Positions 1 to 8,535 of a DNA stretch of 64,000 nt are shown here, piece after piece. This stretch comes from Hydrogenophaga sp. 2FB (GTDB taxonomy: Bacteria; Pseudomonadota; Gammaproteobacteria; Burkholderiales; Burkholderiaceae_C), in contig NZ_SCML01000027.1 of assembly GCF_005503365.1 (NCBI RefSeq), positions 21,050 through 85,049 of the forward strand. The letters run 5' to 3'. Position 1 is the stretch's first letter. Every line of letters begins with the position of its first letter. The notes beneath the pieces were generated by a model that saw nothing but the letters and a program-made list of their open reading frames with translations, was not told where the DNA came from and ran no database searches. The translations under genes were made by a program, and so were the position numbers.

Positions 1-379
1 ACGGTTTGGGCTTTTTTGTTTGGGCGCTTGCGTGAAGCAGCACCCTGAAATTCACAAACTTAACCGTCGTTAATTCAAAAAGGACCGCAAACCACTTGAA
101 CCGCGTGAGAACTGCTACAGGGCGTTAGGGAAAAGGCCTTGGCACATCCCCCAAATGGGGGATCAATTCGGAGAATGGAGCACTGCTTGTCTGAAACAGC
201 TGCTATGGATTTGAGTAACGCTTGGTGACAAGGGCAGTCGGACGACTCGTTGCATCTGCGAACAGGTGAACTGTCGAGAAATGGAGACATTAACGCCTCG
301 GCTTTGATGCGTCTTCCATCGAGCCTCCGAGCCCGCTTCAGTCGGGGCTGCCTTTGACTCTTCACCGGACACATCCCAC
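1..379. other. Intergenic region at the left window edge
   Basis: No convincing gene is visible before the ATG at 380. The short frames here lack a ribosome binding site and have atypical composition. The one clear structure is the perfect palindrome at 146-163, listed separately. The region is probably the upstream control region of the membrane protein gene at 380. Confidence 0.6.
146..163. promoter_or_regulatory. Perfect 18-bp palindrome, candidate operator
   Basis: The sequence ATCCCCCAAATGGGGGAT reads the same on both strands: two 7-bp arms around a self-complementary AAAT centre. It lies about 220 bp upstream of the membrane protein gene at 380. No T-tract follows, so it is not an intrinsic terminator. 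Symmetry and position suggest a site for a dimeric regulator. The regulator is unknown. Confidence 0.5.
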
Positions 380-994
380 ATGGAATTTGAACTTACGCGA
401 ATGGCCATCGTTTACGCCCACCTGATCGCTTGCTGCGCGGCACTCGGGCTGATCCTCATGAGCGACATCGCCATGGTCAAGCAGCTCATCTCGGGCGATC
501 CCCGCGAGCGCATGGACCCGAAACACCTGCAGGACCTGCAGAACACCGTGGCCATGGCCCTGGTCGCACTCTGGGCCACCGGCGTGGCCATGATCGCGCT
601 GGACGCCTCGTTCAAAGGCTGGGAGTACTTCGCCAACCCCAAGCTGCAGGCCAAGATCACCGTGGTCTGCTTGCTGACGCTCAACGGCGTCCTGCTGCAC
701 CACCGTGTGCTGCCACTGATGAAGAAGGCTGGCACCTTGTTGAACATGTCGTTCTCCCAGCGCAGCTTCGCCGTGTTCGCCGGTTCGGCGTCGGCGGTGT
801 CGTGGTTCTATGCCGCGCTGCTGGGCGTGGGCCGTCCGCTGAACTGGAAATACTCGCTGCCCCAGATCCTTGCGGCCTACCCGGTGCTGATTGCCGGTGG
901 TTTCATCGGGCTGATGCTGTTGCTGGCCTGGGCACAGTACCGCACCAGCGAGTCCCGCGCGTTTGAAGGCACCCGCTTCGTCGGCGCCCAGTGA
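380..994 (+). CDS. Conserved hypothetical integral membrane protein
   Basis: The 204-residue product has about five hydrophobic segments (roughly residues 8-28, 56-76, 92-112, 132-152 and 165-188) and is predicted to sit in the inner membrane. I recognise no catalytic motif. The N-terminal helix carries a YAHLIACCAALG stretch with adjacent cysteines, followed by a loop with SDIAMVK. The start is the ATG at 380; no strong ribosome binding site precedes it. The gene is convergent with the tolC-like gene, and the two share the bidirectional terminator at 1020-1050. No function can be assigned. Confidence 0.75.
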   Translation: MEFELTRMAIVYAHLIACCAALGLILMSDIAMVKQLISGDPRERMDPKHLQDLQNTVAMALVALWATGVAMIALDASFKGWEYFANPKLQAKITVVCLLTLNGVLLHHRVLPLMKKAGTLLNMSFSQRSFAVFAGSASAVSWFYAALLGVGRPLNWKYSLPQILAAYPVLIAGGFIGLMLLLAWAQYRTSESRAFEGTRFVGAQ

Positions 995-1019
995 ACCTTG
1001 CGTCGCGTCTGACGACGGC

Positions 1020-1050
1020 AAAAGGGCGATCCATCCGGGTCGCCCTTTTT
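1020..1050. terminator. Bidirectional intrinsic terminator
   Basis: A perfect 10-bp stem (AAAAGGGCGA pairing with TCGCCCTTTT, 10-nt loop) is followed by a T run on the plus strand, and the A run at its start gives a T run on the minus strand. It lies between the convergent stops of the membrane protein gene (994) and the tolC-like gene (1077) and should end transcription from both sides. Confidence 0.9.
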
Positions 1051-1076
1051 GCTGGCCAGTCGATCTATCGCAAAAG

Positions 1077-2465
1077 CTAGCGGGTCGGCGCCAGTGGTGG
1101 AAGCGGCGGAAGTGGCATCGGCACGGCGATCCGCGCCGTGCTGTCGACCGCGCTGCGGCCGTTGGTCGCGAGCATGGCGTTGATGGCGCGCAAGTCCTCC
1201 GGCCGCAGCGTGCCGTTGGCCTGCCGTAGCCTGAGGTCGCCGAGCAGCACGGTGTAGCGCGCCACCGCCAGGTCGCGTTTGGTCTGGAACAACTGGGTCT
1301 GCGCGTTGAGCACGTCGATGTTGATGCGCACGCCCACCTGGTAACTCATGCGGTTGGCGTCCAGTGCGACCTGGCTGGACGCTTCGGCCGCTTCGAGCGC
1401 CTTCACCTGGCCGGTCCCCGACACCAGCCCCAGAAAGGCGGCCCGGGTGGCCTGTGACACGCTGCGGCGCGTCGATTCGAGCACCGCGCGCGACTGCTCT
1501 TCGAGTGCCAGCGTTTCCTTGATGCGGTTCTCGGTCGCGTAGCCGGCGAACAAGGGCAGGTTGAACACGACACCCACGGACGCGGCCTTGATGCGCGAGC
1601 GCTCCGGGGTGGTGGTGGTGCCTTGCGGGTTGCGGGTGACGTTGTAACCCAGGGTGGCATCGAGCGTGGGCAGGTGGCCGGCTTCGGCCTTGCGCACTTC
1701 CAGCCCGGCGACGTCCAGCCCCAACTGGGCCTGCAGGATCGACGGGTGCCCCACGTCGGCCTGCGCGACCCACTCTTCGATGTTGTTCGGCACCAGCGTG
1801 GGAAGCGTCACCGGCACAGCCAGCGGTGTCGGCACACTGCCAGGGCGACCCACCAGCTGGTCGAGCACGATCTTCTTGACCTGCAGATCGTTTTCCGCCG
1901 CGATCTCCTGGGCAATGACCAGGTCGTAGCGGGCCTGCGCCTCGCGCGAGTCGGTGATGGTCGCGGTGCCGACCTGGAAGTTGCGCCGGGCGAAGGCGAG
2001 CTGCTCGCCCACGGCGACCTTCTGTGCGCGCACCAGCGCCACACTGTCCTGGCTGGCCAGCACGTCGAAGTAGGCCTGGGCGACTCGCACCACCAGGTCC
2101 TGCTCGGCCTGGCTGAGCTGAACGTGCGCGATGTCGCTCTGGCGCTTGCCCTGTTCATGGATCGCCCAGTTGGCGGGGCGGTATATGGGCTGGGTTGCGT
2201 TGATGCCGATGTTCCTCGTGTTGAACCCGCGCGAAGTCAGGGCATTCTCGGGCGTGACTTCTTGCCGGGTGTGCGCGACACCGGCCGACAGCCCCACCGT
2301 CGGCAGAAGGCCGGCCTTGGCCTGCGCCGCCCGCGCCAACGTGGCGTCGTGCTGCGCACGCGCAGCCTGGTAGACGGCGTCATAACCGCGCGCCAACTCG
2401 TACAGCTCGACCAGGCTCTGGCCGTGGGCCGGCAACGCAAGGACCGCGGCGAACAAGACGGCCAA
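1077..2465 (-). CDS. TolC-family outer membrane channel of the type I secretion system
   Basis: This 462-residue outer membrane efflux protein should form the trimeric channel that completes the type I exporter encoded upstream. The N-terminus is a signal peptide (hydrophobic stretch, then ALPAHGQS with cleavage after Ala or Gly). Two OEP repeats follow, with the family's helical signatures such as SQAEQDLVVRVAQAYFDVLASQD and, in the second half, TRRSVSQATRAAF. The C-terminus is proline-rich. The start is uncertain: the TTG at 2465 leaves a signal peptide without basic residues, and no ATG or GTG lies upstream in frame, so a CTG start slightly upstream is possible. It is the last gene of the T1SS module and ends at the terminator at 1020-1050. 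Confidence 0.9.
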   Translation of the reverse strand: MAVLFAAVLALPAHGQSLVELYELARGYDAVYQAARAQHDATLARAAQAKAGLLPTVGLSAGVAHTRQEVTPENALTSRGFNTRNIGINATQPIYRPANWAIHEQGKRQSDIAHVQLSQAEQDLVVRVAQAYFDVLASQDSVALVRAQKVAVGEQLAFARRNFQVGTATITDSREAQARYDLVIAQEIAAENDLQVKKIVLDQLVGRPGSVPTPLAVPVTLPTLVPNNIEEWVAQADVGHPSILQAQLGLDVAGLEVRKAEAGHLPTLDATLGYNVTRNPQGTTTTPERSRIKAASVGVVFNLPLFAGYATENRIKETLALEEQSRAVLESTRRSVSQATRAAFLGLVSGTGQVKALEAAEASSQVALDANRMSYQVGVRINIDVLNAQTQLFQTKRDLAVARYTVLLGDLRLRQANGTLRPEDLRAINAMLATNGRSAVDSTARIAVPMPLPPLPPLAPTR

Positions 2466-2579
2466 CGGCGGGACGAAAGCCTTCGCGGTGGGCGGCAGGC
2501 ACTGGGCCAGCCCACCGGGTCGGGTTCGGCGTCGGGGCGTGTGCAGACGGTCCTCCGCTGTGCGGCTGGCGTTGTGGGA

Positions 2580-3203
2580 TCAGGCGAGCCGGCGCACACC
2601 GCTTGGCGGCAGCTTGCGATCCACGTGCAGGATGGCCCCCACGATCTGTTCCGGCCTGGCCAGCGCGGGCGTCATGGCCCAGCGGTCATAGGCGTCGTTG
2701 CCGATGCGCACCATGCCGGTGTGGCGGTTGATCTGTTTGTCGACACTGGGGTCCGGGTCGTAGAACCCGAGTGCGTAGCGCACAAGATCGATGTTCTTGC
2801 GGCTCCCGGTCAGGAACAGCCACCCGGGATTGACGCCATGCATGTCGGCGTACTCGGCCAGGTGTTGCACGGTGTCGATCTCGGGCCGGATGGTGATCGA
2901 GTACATGAAGATGTCCTTGCCCACGCGCTGGCCCAGGCGTTCCTGGACGCGCGCGAGGTTGTAGGTCATGGTCGGGCAGATGCCGTCGCAGTCCGCGTAC
3001 ATCATGTTGATGGCGACGATCTTTCCCCTTACCAGGTCGTCGTAGAAGTTCACGGTGGCGCCGGTGTGCGTCTTCAACTCGACGTTCGGGATGCGGCGCG
3101 CCCCCCGTGTCTTCGCCGTGGAATTGGCGGCGGCGGTGGGCAGGCCGACCGCGCACAGCGAAGCGGCGCCCAGTCCGGCCAGTACATGTCTGCGGTAGTT
3201 CAT
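2580..3203 (-). CDS. SCO1/SenC-family copper chaperone or thiol reductase
   Basis: The 207-residue product is exported (signal peptide about residues 1-27) and has a thioredoxin-like SCO fold. The copper-binding CxxxC motif is present as CDGIC (Cys72, Cys76), and the third family ligand matches His161 in RHTGMV. SCO proteins insert copper into, or reduce cysteines of, the CuA site of cytochrome oxidase. Here the neighbour is a multicopper oxidase, so loading or maintaining that enzyme is a reasonable inference. I chose the ATG at 3203, not the ATG at 3236, because AGGAG lies seven bases upstream. The gene lies 52 bp downstream of the oxidase gene on the same strand. Confidence 0.88.
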   Translation of the reverse strand: MNYRRHVLAGLGAASLCAVGLPTAAANSTAKTRGARRIPNVELKTHTGATVNFYDDLVRGKIVAINMMYADCDGICPTMTYNLARVQERLGQRVGKDIFMYSITIRPEIDTVQHLAEYADMHGVNPGWLFLTGSRKNIDLVRYALGFYDPDPSVDKQINRHTGMVRIGNDAYDRWAMTPALARPEQIVGAILHVDRKLPPSGVRRLA

Positions 3204-3255
3204 GAAAGTCTCCTGAAATGGATCGACGACGCTCATCGCGCATGGGCCGCTGGCC

Positions 3256-5040
3256 TCACACGATGTCGTAACGGATCATCATGGCGTGGTCCTCGTGCGT
3301 GAGGTTGTGGCAGTGCATTGCGTACTTGCCCTTGAAATCGCGGAAGCGCAAAAGCACTCTCATGGTCATGAGTTCGCCGACGATGAAGACATCCTTGCGG
3401 CCGCGCTCGTTCACCGGTATGGGTTGGTTCACGCCGTTGACACTCTTGCTGAGAATGCGCCCCTCTTCGAAGTGCACGTGAATGGGGTGCTGCCAGCCGT
3501 TGTCCGGGTTGACGAACTCCCAGATCTCCGTGGCGCCCATGGGAACCGTGGCCCGGGGCGTGAGTGGATCGAAGAACTCGCCGTTGACGTTCCACATGCC
3601 GCTGTTGCGCTGGAAGACAAAGGTGCGCACGGGTAGTGCGGCGAGTTGGGCGGCACTGGGGAGATCGCGCAGCGGGCGCAGTGCGCTGGGTACCACACTC
3701 AGGTCGGGTGTGGGGGCAGGGCGGTCGATGATGAACTTGAGCACGCGCGTGCCCGGCGCCTGCAACACAGCGGGCCTGCGCGTGTCGACCTGCGTCAGCT
3801 GGTTCACCAGGTACAGCGTGGTGTTCAGCGGGAAGCGCGAAAAGTCCACCACGATGTCCACGCGCTCGGCCGGCGCGAGCCGGACCCGCAGCACGTTCTG
3901 GATCGGTGCCGGCAACAGGTTGCCGTCGCTGGCGATCTGGGTGTAGGGGTACACGATATTCGCACCCGTGTTCTGCAGCGCGAATTCGTAGAAGCGCGTC
4001 GGCCCGACGTTGAGCAACCGCAGCCGGTACTTGCGGCGTGCCACGCGCAGCACCGGCTCGATCTTGCCGTTGACGACGATCTTGTCACCCAGCACGCCCT
4101 CGGGGTTGAGTTCGTCAAACGTCAATCGGCCACCCGAGTCGAACCGCTTGTCCGAGAAGCTGAGCGGGTAGTCGTAGGCGCCGCTCGGCAGCTTCAGCCC
4201 GGTGGTCTCGTCGCCGGTATCGAGGTGGTCGAAGATCATGTAGCGCCCGAACAGGCCTTTGAGAACGTTCGGGGCGGTCACGCCGTCCGTGTGGTCGTGG
4301 TAGAAGAGCGACCCCAAGGCTTCGCGCGAATCGCCGATGCCGCCGGACTCGTCGAAACCGGCATAGAGGTTGGGATAGAAGTGGTCGTTGAATGTCCCCG
4401 GCGCGGACAGCGTCAATCCCCTTTGCGTCGCGCTGTAGAAGTCGGCCGCGAAGCCGTCGCTCTCCGAGGGGGTGTGCATGTTGTGCAGGTGGGTGGTGAT
4501 TTCGGGCGAGCCGAATCCGATGTGGTTCTGCGGCAGTTCGTTGCGGATGCGGCAGATGATCGACTGGCCATAGCGCGCATAAATCGTGGGGCCTGGTGTG
4601 GTCACGCCCGGCGTGTGGCCTTCATACCCCCAGATCGGCTGGGGTGGGTAGTAGGGGTTGTTGCCGTTGAACTGCCAGAGCGGGTTTTCCTTTGCCGTCA
4701 GTTGGTAGAGCAGGGGTGTGCCGACGACACCGGGCAGGGTGAGGTCGGCGTAGCGCTGGTGTTCGCCACGCCCGCACTCGCCGTCCACCAGATTCGCGGT
4801 GAGGGATGGGGACGGGCTCAACGAAGCAAGCGGCGACAGCGGCGTGATCTGCGTCGGCAGTTCCTCGATCCATGGGGTCGTCGGCGGACTGGGCGGTAGA
4901 GGCGTGGGCTGCGCACTGGTCTTGCTCGGTGTCAGCACCATGGGTGCCGCCGTGGCCGCGATCGAGGCCTTCAGCCAGGTTCGTCGGGTCCCAGACACGG
5001 TGGAATCGCCTGGCTCGCGTTGAATGGAATCTTTGCGCAT
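3256..5040 (-). CDS. Tat-exported multicopper oxidase (CotA/bilirubin oxidase-like)
   Basis: The 594-residue three-cupredoxin oxidase should couple one-electron oxidation of a substrate to reduction of O2 to water. The N-terminus carries a twin-arginine signal (TRRTWLKAS, residues 18-26), so it is exported folded. The copper ligands are complete: HLHNMH (His184, His186), YHDH (His248, His250), HPIHVH (His518, His521, His523), and HCHNLTHEDHAM with Cys577 as T1 ligand, His576, His578 and His582, and probable axial Met587. The HTPSESDG and HDHT contexts resemble CotA and bilirubin oxidase. A GAGGGG ribosome binding site precedes the ATG. It lies between the SCO1 gene and the HlyD adaptor gene. 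The substrate is unknown; metals such as Mn(II), phenolics and tetrapyrroles are possible. Confidence 0.92.
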   Translation of the reverse strand: MRKDSIQREPGDSTVSGTRRTWLKASIAATAAPMVLTPSKTSAQPTPLPPSPPTTPWIEELPTQITPLSPLASLSPSPSLTANLVDGECGRGEHQRYADLTLPGVVGTPLLYQLTAKENPLWQFNGNNPYYPPQPIWGYEGHTPGVTTPGPTIYARYGQSIICRIRNELPQNHIGFGSPEITTHLHNMHTPSESDGFAADFYSATQRGLTLSAPGTFNDHFYPNLYAGFDESGGIGDSREALGSLFYHDHTDGVTAPNVLKGLFGRYMIFDHLDTGDETTGLKLPSGAYDYPLSFSDKRFDSGGRLTFDELNPEGVLGDKIVVNGKIEPVLRVARRKYRLRLLNVGPTRFYEFALQNTGANIVYPYTQIASDGNLLPAPIQNVLRVRLAPAERVDIVVDFSRFPLNTTLYLVNQLTQVDTRRPAVLQAPGTRVLKFIIDRPAPTPDLSVVPSALRPLRDLPSAAQLAALPVRTFVFQRNSGMWNVNGEFFDPLTPRATVPMGATEIWEFVNPDNGWQHPIHVHFEEGRILSKSVNGVNQPIPVNERGRKDVFIVGELMTMRVLLRFRDFKGKYAMHCHNLTHEDHAMMIRYDIV

Positions 5041-5074
5041 GATCTATTCCCCTCGTTGACAACGAACAGACTTC

Positions 5075-6412
5075 TCACATTTGCCTGGCTGATCTGCGGA
5101 TCGTGGTGGTGATGGGCTCGGCAATGTACTGAAGGGCCGTCTGCGTGACGCCTTCGATGTAGACCTCGGCGGGCATACCTGCCTGGAGTTTGAAATCGCC
5201 GATGGACCTGAGCGACTCGGCGTCGGCCAGGATCATCACGCTGTAGTAGGGCAGATTGGTTTGGCGCTCGATCAGCCTGTCACCCGACACGTAGCTGACC
5301 TGTCCGGTCACCATCGACGTGTTGCGGTACTTGAACGCGGTGAACTTGATCCGCGCGTGTTGGTTGAGCCGGACGTTGCTGATGTCTTCCGGGCGGATGT
5401 GGGCTTCGATCAACAGTTGCGTGTTGCTCGGCACGATGTCCGCAATCGCCTCTCCGGGGCCCACCACCGCGCCGGGAGACGTGAACTTGAGGTCGATGAC
5501 TTCGCCGCTGGCCGGGGCGGCCACGACCTGGCGCAGCGCGGCGTCTTCCGACTTGCGCAGCTCCTGCTCGATCTCGCTCAGGCGCTGTGTCGTGGCCTTG
5601 AGCTGGTCGCTGGCGGCCTTCACGTAGTCGTTGCGGATCGACTGGATCTTCATGTCGATCTCCACCAGGCGCTGGGCCGCGCGCGCGAGTTCCGTGCGCC
5701 GCTCCTCGACCTTCGCCGCGTACTCCATCACCGTGGCGTCGATCTGCGAGATGCGGCTGGTGGAGATGAACCCCTCGGCGATCAAGCCGCGGTTGGTCTC
5801 CAGGTCCTGACGCTGCAGGGCCAGCGAGTTCTTCGCCTGATCGATCTGCGCGTTGACGGAGATGATCTCCTGCTCGACGCGATCGCGCTGCGTGCGCATC
5901 AGCGCTGTCGCACTTTCCAGCGAGTGGCGCTGTGCCTGGAACAGGCCCGTTTCCTTCTGCAGGGCATGTCGGATGCGCTCATCCGTCTGCGCCGCCTTCA
6001 CCACCTCAGCGGGAAACTCCAGGGATCTGGCGACGGCATGCTCGGCCTCGAGACGGGCCAGCGCGGCCCGTTCCACGAGCACGCGGTAGAAGAGTCGGTT
6101 GCGGTCGGCATCGATCCTCACGTCACCCAGGATCAGGATGGGGTCGCCGGCCTTCACATGGTGGCCGTCGCGCACCAGCACCGCGCGCACGGTGCCGCCT
6201 TCGAGGTGCTGCACCGGTCGCCGGTTCAGATCCACCTTGACGAAGGCCGGCGCGACGACGGCCATCGACAGCGGCGCCATGCTCATCCAGAGGCCGATCG
6301 GAAAGATCGACAAGGCGATGGTCCAGCAGCCGGCGCGGGCCAGCCTGCGGGCTTCTTCCTGGGTGGAGTGCGCCGGTTTTGTGGGGGGGACGGGGCGTGT
6401 CGAGGTGTTCAT
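5075..6412 (-). CDS. HlyD/PrtE-family type I secretion membrane fusion protein
   Basis: The 445-residue periplasmic adaptor should link the ABC transporter to TolC. A short cytoplasmic tail is followed by one membrane helix (about residues 28-50). The first half of a lipoyl domain (HLEGGTVRAVLVRDGHHVKAGDPIL) follows, then a long coiled coil (about 120-300) rich in Gln, Glu and Arg. The second lipoyl half (VVAAPASGEVIDLKF) and the C-terminal beta domain come last. Length and layout match PrtE/HlyD. It lies 19 bp downstream of the ABC gene, so translation from one transcript is likely. Confidence 0.93.
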   Translation of the reverse strand: MNTSTRPVPPTKPAHSTQEEARRLARAGCWTIALSIFPIGLWMSMAPLSMAVVAPAFVKVDLNRRPVQHLEGGTVRAVLVRDGHHVKAGDPILILGDVRIDADRNRLFYRVLVERAALARLEAEHAVARSLEFPAEVVKAAQTDERIRHALQKETGLFQAQRHSLESATALMRTQRDRVEQEIISVNAQIDQAKNSLALQRQDLETNRGLIAEGFISTSRISQIDATVMEYAAKVEERRTELARAAQRLVEIDMKIQSIRNDYVKAASDQLKATTQRLSEIEQELRKSEDAALRQVVAAPASGEVIDLKFTSPGAVVGPGEAIADIVPSNTQLLIEAHIRPEDISNVRLNQHARIKFTAFKYRNTSMVTGQVSYVSGDRLIERQTNLPYYSVMILADAESLRSIGDFKLQAGMPAEVYIEGVTQTALQYIAEPITTTIRRSARQM

Positions 6413-6431
6413 GGTTCATCCCTAGGGTCTT

Positions 6432-8114
6432 TCAGGCCACCTTCTGATCGACAGCGGCCTGCGCCTGGCGCTGCATGTCCTTCATGACTTCGCTGGCGGG
6501 ACCGAACTGCTTGATGCGCCCGGCCGCGAGCACCAGGATCTTGTCGACGTGGGCGATCAGCGAGGGGCGGTGCGTGACCACGACCGAGGTCACGCCAGCT
6601 TCGCGCAAGCCGCTCATGGACTGGGCCAGCGCCACTTCGCCAGCGCCGTCCAGGTTCGAGTTCGGCTCGTCCAGGATCACCAGCTGCGGGTTGCCGTAGA
6701 GCGCGCGGGCCAGCGCAACGCGCTGGCGTTGGCCGGGGGACAGGCGCGAGCCGTGCTCGCCGACCGGCGTGTCATAACCCTGGGGCAGCCCCAGGATCAA
6801 CTCGTGCGCGTTGGCGCGCGTGGCGGCTTCGACGACCTTTTCCGAATCGACCGTGTCCAGCCGCGCGATGTTGTCGGCGACCGTGCCGTCGAAGAGTTCG
6901 ATGTCCTGTGGCACGTAGCCAATGAACGGGCCCAGCTGGTCACGCGACCAGTACGACACGTCGGCGCCATCGAGCCGCACCCGGCCGGCACTCGGCGTCC
7001 ACACACCCGTGAGCAAGCGCGCCAGGGTGGACTTCCCGGCCGCGCTCGGGCCGACGATGGCCAGGGCTTCGCCAGGCGTGAGGGTGAAGACGATGTTCGA
7101 CAACACCATGGTCTCCGTGCCGGGCGCCCGATAGGAAATGTTCTCGGCGGTGAGCCGCCCCTCGGGCCGTGGCATGACCACGCGCGGTTCGACGCGCTCA
7201 AAATCCTTCGACAGTTCCAGCAGGCGCCGGTAGGCCGCGCGCGCTTCGATCAGCGTGCGCCAGCTGCCCACCACTTGCTCGACCGGCTGCACGGCGCGCC
7301 CGAGCAGGATGCTGGTCGCGATCATGACCCCGGCGGAGGCCTGCTGGCTGAGCACGAGGTAGGCACCCAGGGCCAGCATGAGGATCTGGATGGCCTGGCG
7401 GACCGCCTTGGTGCCGGCCGTGAACGCGACCGTGCTGCGGCTGGCGCTGGTCTGCATCGCGGCGATCTGGCCTTGCAGCGCGCGCCAGCGCACCAGCAGC
7501 CGCTGGGTCATGCCCAGGGCTTGCAGCACCTCCGCGTTGCGCAGCGAACTCTCGACATACTGGGCCGCCCGGCGCCCTTCGTTCTGCAGGGTCTCGAGCG
7601 ACTGGCGGCTGATGCGGTCGTTGAGCCATGCCAGGCCCAGCATGAGCAGGGCCGAGAGTGCGGCGCCAATGCCCAGCGCCGGATGGAACATCCAGATCAC
7701 GGCCACGTAGACAAACACCCAGGGCGCGTCGAAGACGGCGATGAGCCCGTTGGCGGAGAACACGGAACGCAGCGCCGCCACGTCTCGGATGCCTTCGGTC
7801 CGGGTGCCGGTGGGTATGCGTGCGGCGCGCTCCACGATGGCGTTGACCACCGGCGGCGAGAGCCGCTCGTCGACCAGGACGCCCACCACGTTCTGCAAAC
7901 GCGTGCGAAGGTAGTCCAGGATCAGCAGGAGCAGCAGCGCCACGCCGGTGCCGGCCAGCAGCACCAGCAGCGTCTCGTGGCTGTTGGTCGAGATGACCCG
8001 GTCAAACACCTGCAAGGTGAAGAACGCGGGCACCAGGAACAGCAGGTTGATGAAGAACGAGAACGCTGCGATGTAGCCCAGCAACGGACGGAGTTCGGTC
8101 CACAGTGATTTCAT
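6432..8114 (-). CDS. Type I secretion ABC transporter (PrtD-like permease/ATPase)
   Basis: The 560-residue half-transporter has an N-terminal membrane domain (helices within about residues 14-38, 48-68, 125-165 and 235-275) and a C-terminal ATPase. Walker A is GPSAAGKST (355-363), the signature is LSPGQRQR, and Walker B is LVILDEPNSNLD. It lacks an N-terminal C39 peptidase or peptidase-like domain, as in PrtD and RsaD exporters, so it should export substrates carrying an uncleaved C-terminal signal. The expected substrate is the giant RTX peroxidase encoded just upstream. The small coiled-coil gene lies 33 bp before it. Confidence 0.94.
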   Translation of the reverse strand: MKSLWTELRPLLGYIAAFSFFINLLFLVPAFFTLQVFDRVISTNSHETLLVLLAGTGVALLLLLILDYLRTRLQNVVGVLVDERLSPPVVNAIVERAARIPTGTRTEGIRDVAALRSVFSANGLIAVFDAPWVFVYVAVIWMFHPALGIGAALSALLMLGLAWLNDRISRQSLETLQNEGRRAAQYVESSLRNAEVLQALGMTQRLLVRWRALQGQIAAMQTSASRSTVAFTAGTKAVRQAIQILMLALGAYLVLSQQASAGVMIATSILLGRAVQPVEQVVGSWRTLIEARAAYRRLLELSKDFERVEPRVVMPRPEGRLTAENISYRAPGTETMVLSNIVFTLTPGEALAIVGPSAAGKSTLARLLTGVWTPSAGRVRLDGADVSYWSRDQLGPFIGYVPQDIELFDGTVADNIARLDTVDSEKVVEAATRANAHELILGLPQGYDTPVGEHGSRLSPGQRQRVALARALYGNPQLVILDEPNSNLDGAGEVALAQSMSGLREAGVTSVVVTHRPSLIAHVDKILVLAAGRIKQFGPASEVMKDMQRQAQAAVDQKVA

Positions 8115-8147
8115 GCGCGGGTCCTCCGTGTTGCAACGCCGCTGCGC

Positions 8148-8450
8148 TCAGCTGGGCTTGCTGCCGTTGAGGCCCCGGGCGGCGTCCGCCGCCTCGAGTG
8201 CCTTGACCCGTTTGACCAGCTTCTCGATCACTTTCATCTGCTCGGCATAGGCGTGCGCGAGTTGCTGGGTGACATCGCTCAGCCCCTTGATGGCGATCGT
8301 GAGCTCGTCCTTCTTCGCGTTGACCACGCTCATCCGCGACATGACCAGGGTGGCGACGTCGCGCGGATCGGACACCGTGCGACGCTCGGCCTGTGGGGCA
8401 GGGCGCTCGGCCGTCACCGTGTCGGGAGTGGTCTTGGCTGTGTCGTTCAT
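8148..8450 (-). CDS. Small predicted coiled-coil protein in the T1SS operon
   Basis: The 100-residue product has no signal peptide. It has a polar, Pro/Thr/Ala-rich N-terminus (residues 1-35) and an amphipathic helical region (about 40-90) with heptad-like spacing, including YAEQMKVIEKLVKRVKALEAA. I chose the ATG at 8450 because GAGGAG lies just upstream; the longer reading frame to 8594 overlaps the end of the peroxidase gene and lacks such a site. It lies between the secreted substrate and its exporter, the place where RTX operons often encode accessory proteins. A chaperone or transporter-linked role is inference only; I recognise no family. Confidence 0.75.
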   Translation of the reverse strand: MNDTAKTTPDTVTAERPAPQAERRTVSDPRDVATLVMSRMSVVNAKKDELTIAIKGLSDVTQQLAHAYAEQMKVIEKLVKRVKALEAADAARGLNGSKPS

Positions 8451-8491
8451 GTGGGGCTCCTCGTGTTCGTTTCGATATCGAAGGCATTCGC

Positions 8492-8519
8492 GGTGCGGGG
8501 CCTTGGTAGGCCTCGCACC
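8492..8519 (-). other. Stem-loop between the giant peroxidase gene and the exporter genes
   Basis: The minus-strand RNA can form an 11-bp stem (GGUGCG-A-GGCCU, loop ACCA, AGGCC-C-CGCACC) with one internal A/C mismatch. No U tract follows, so it is not a typical intrinsic terminator. It lies just after the stop of the giant gene and before the small coiled-coil gene. A likely role is to protect the 3' end of the long mRNA or to lower expression of exporter genes relative to substrate, as seen in other RTX operons. Confidence 0.6.
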
Positions 8520-8535
8520 CCTCGCACGCTGTTGC

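Noticed and set aside
75..374. A 99-codon minus-strand frame (and an 81-codon one) at the left edge
   Set aside because: No ribosome binding site, unusual Ser/Cys/Arg-rich composition, and it overlaps the palindrome at 146-163.
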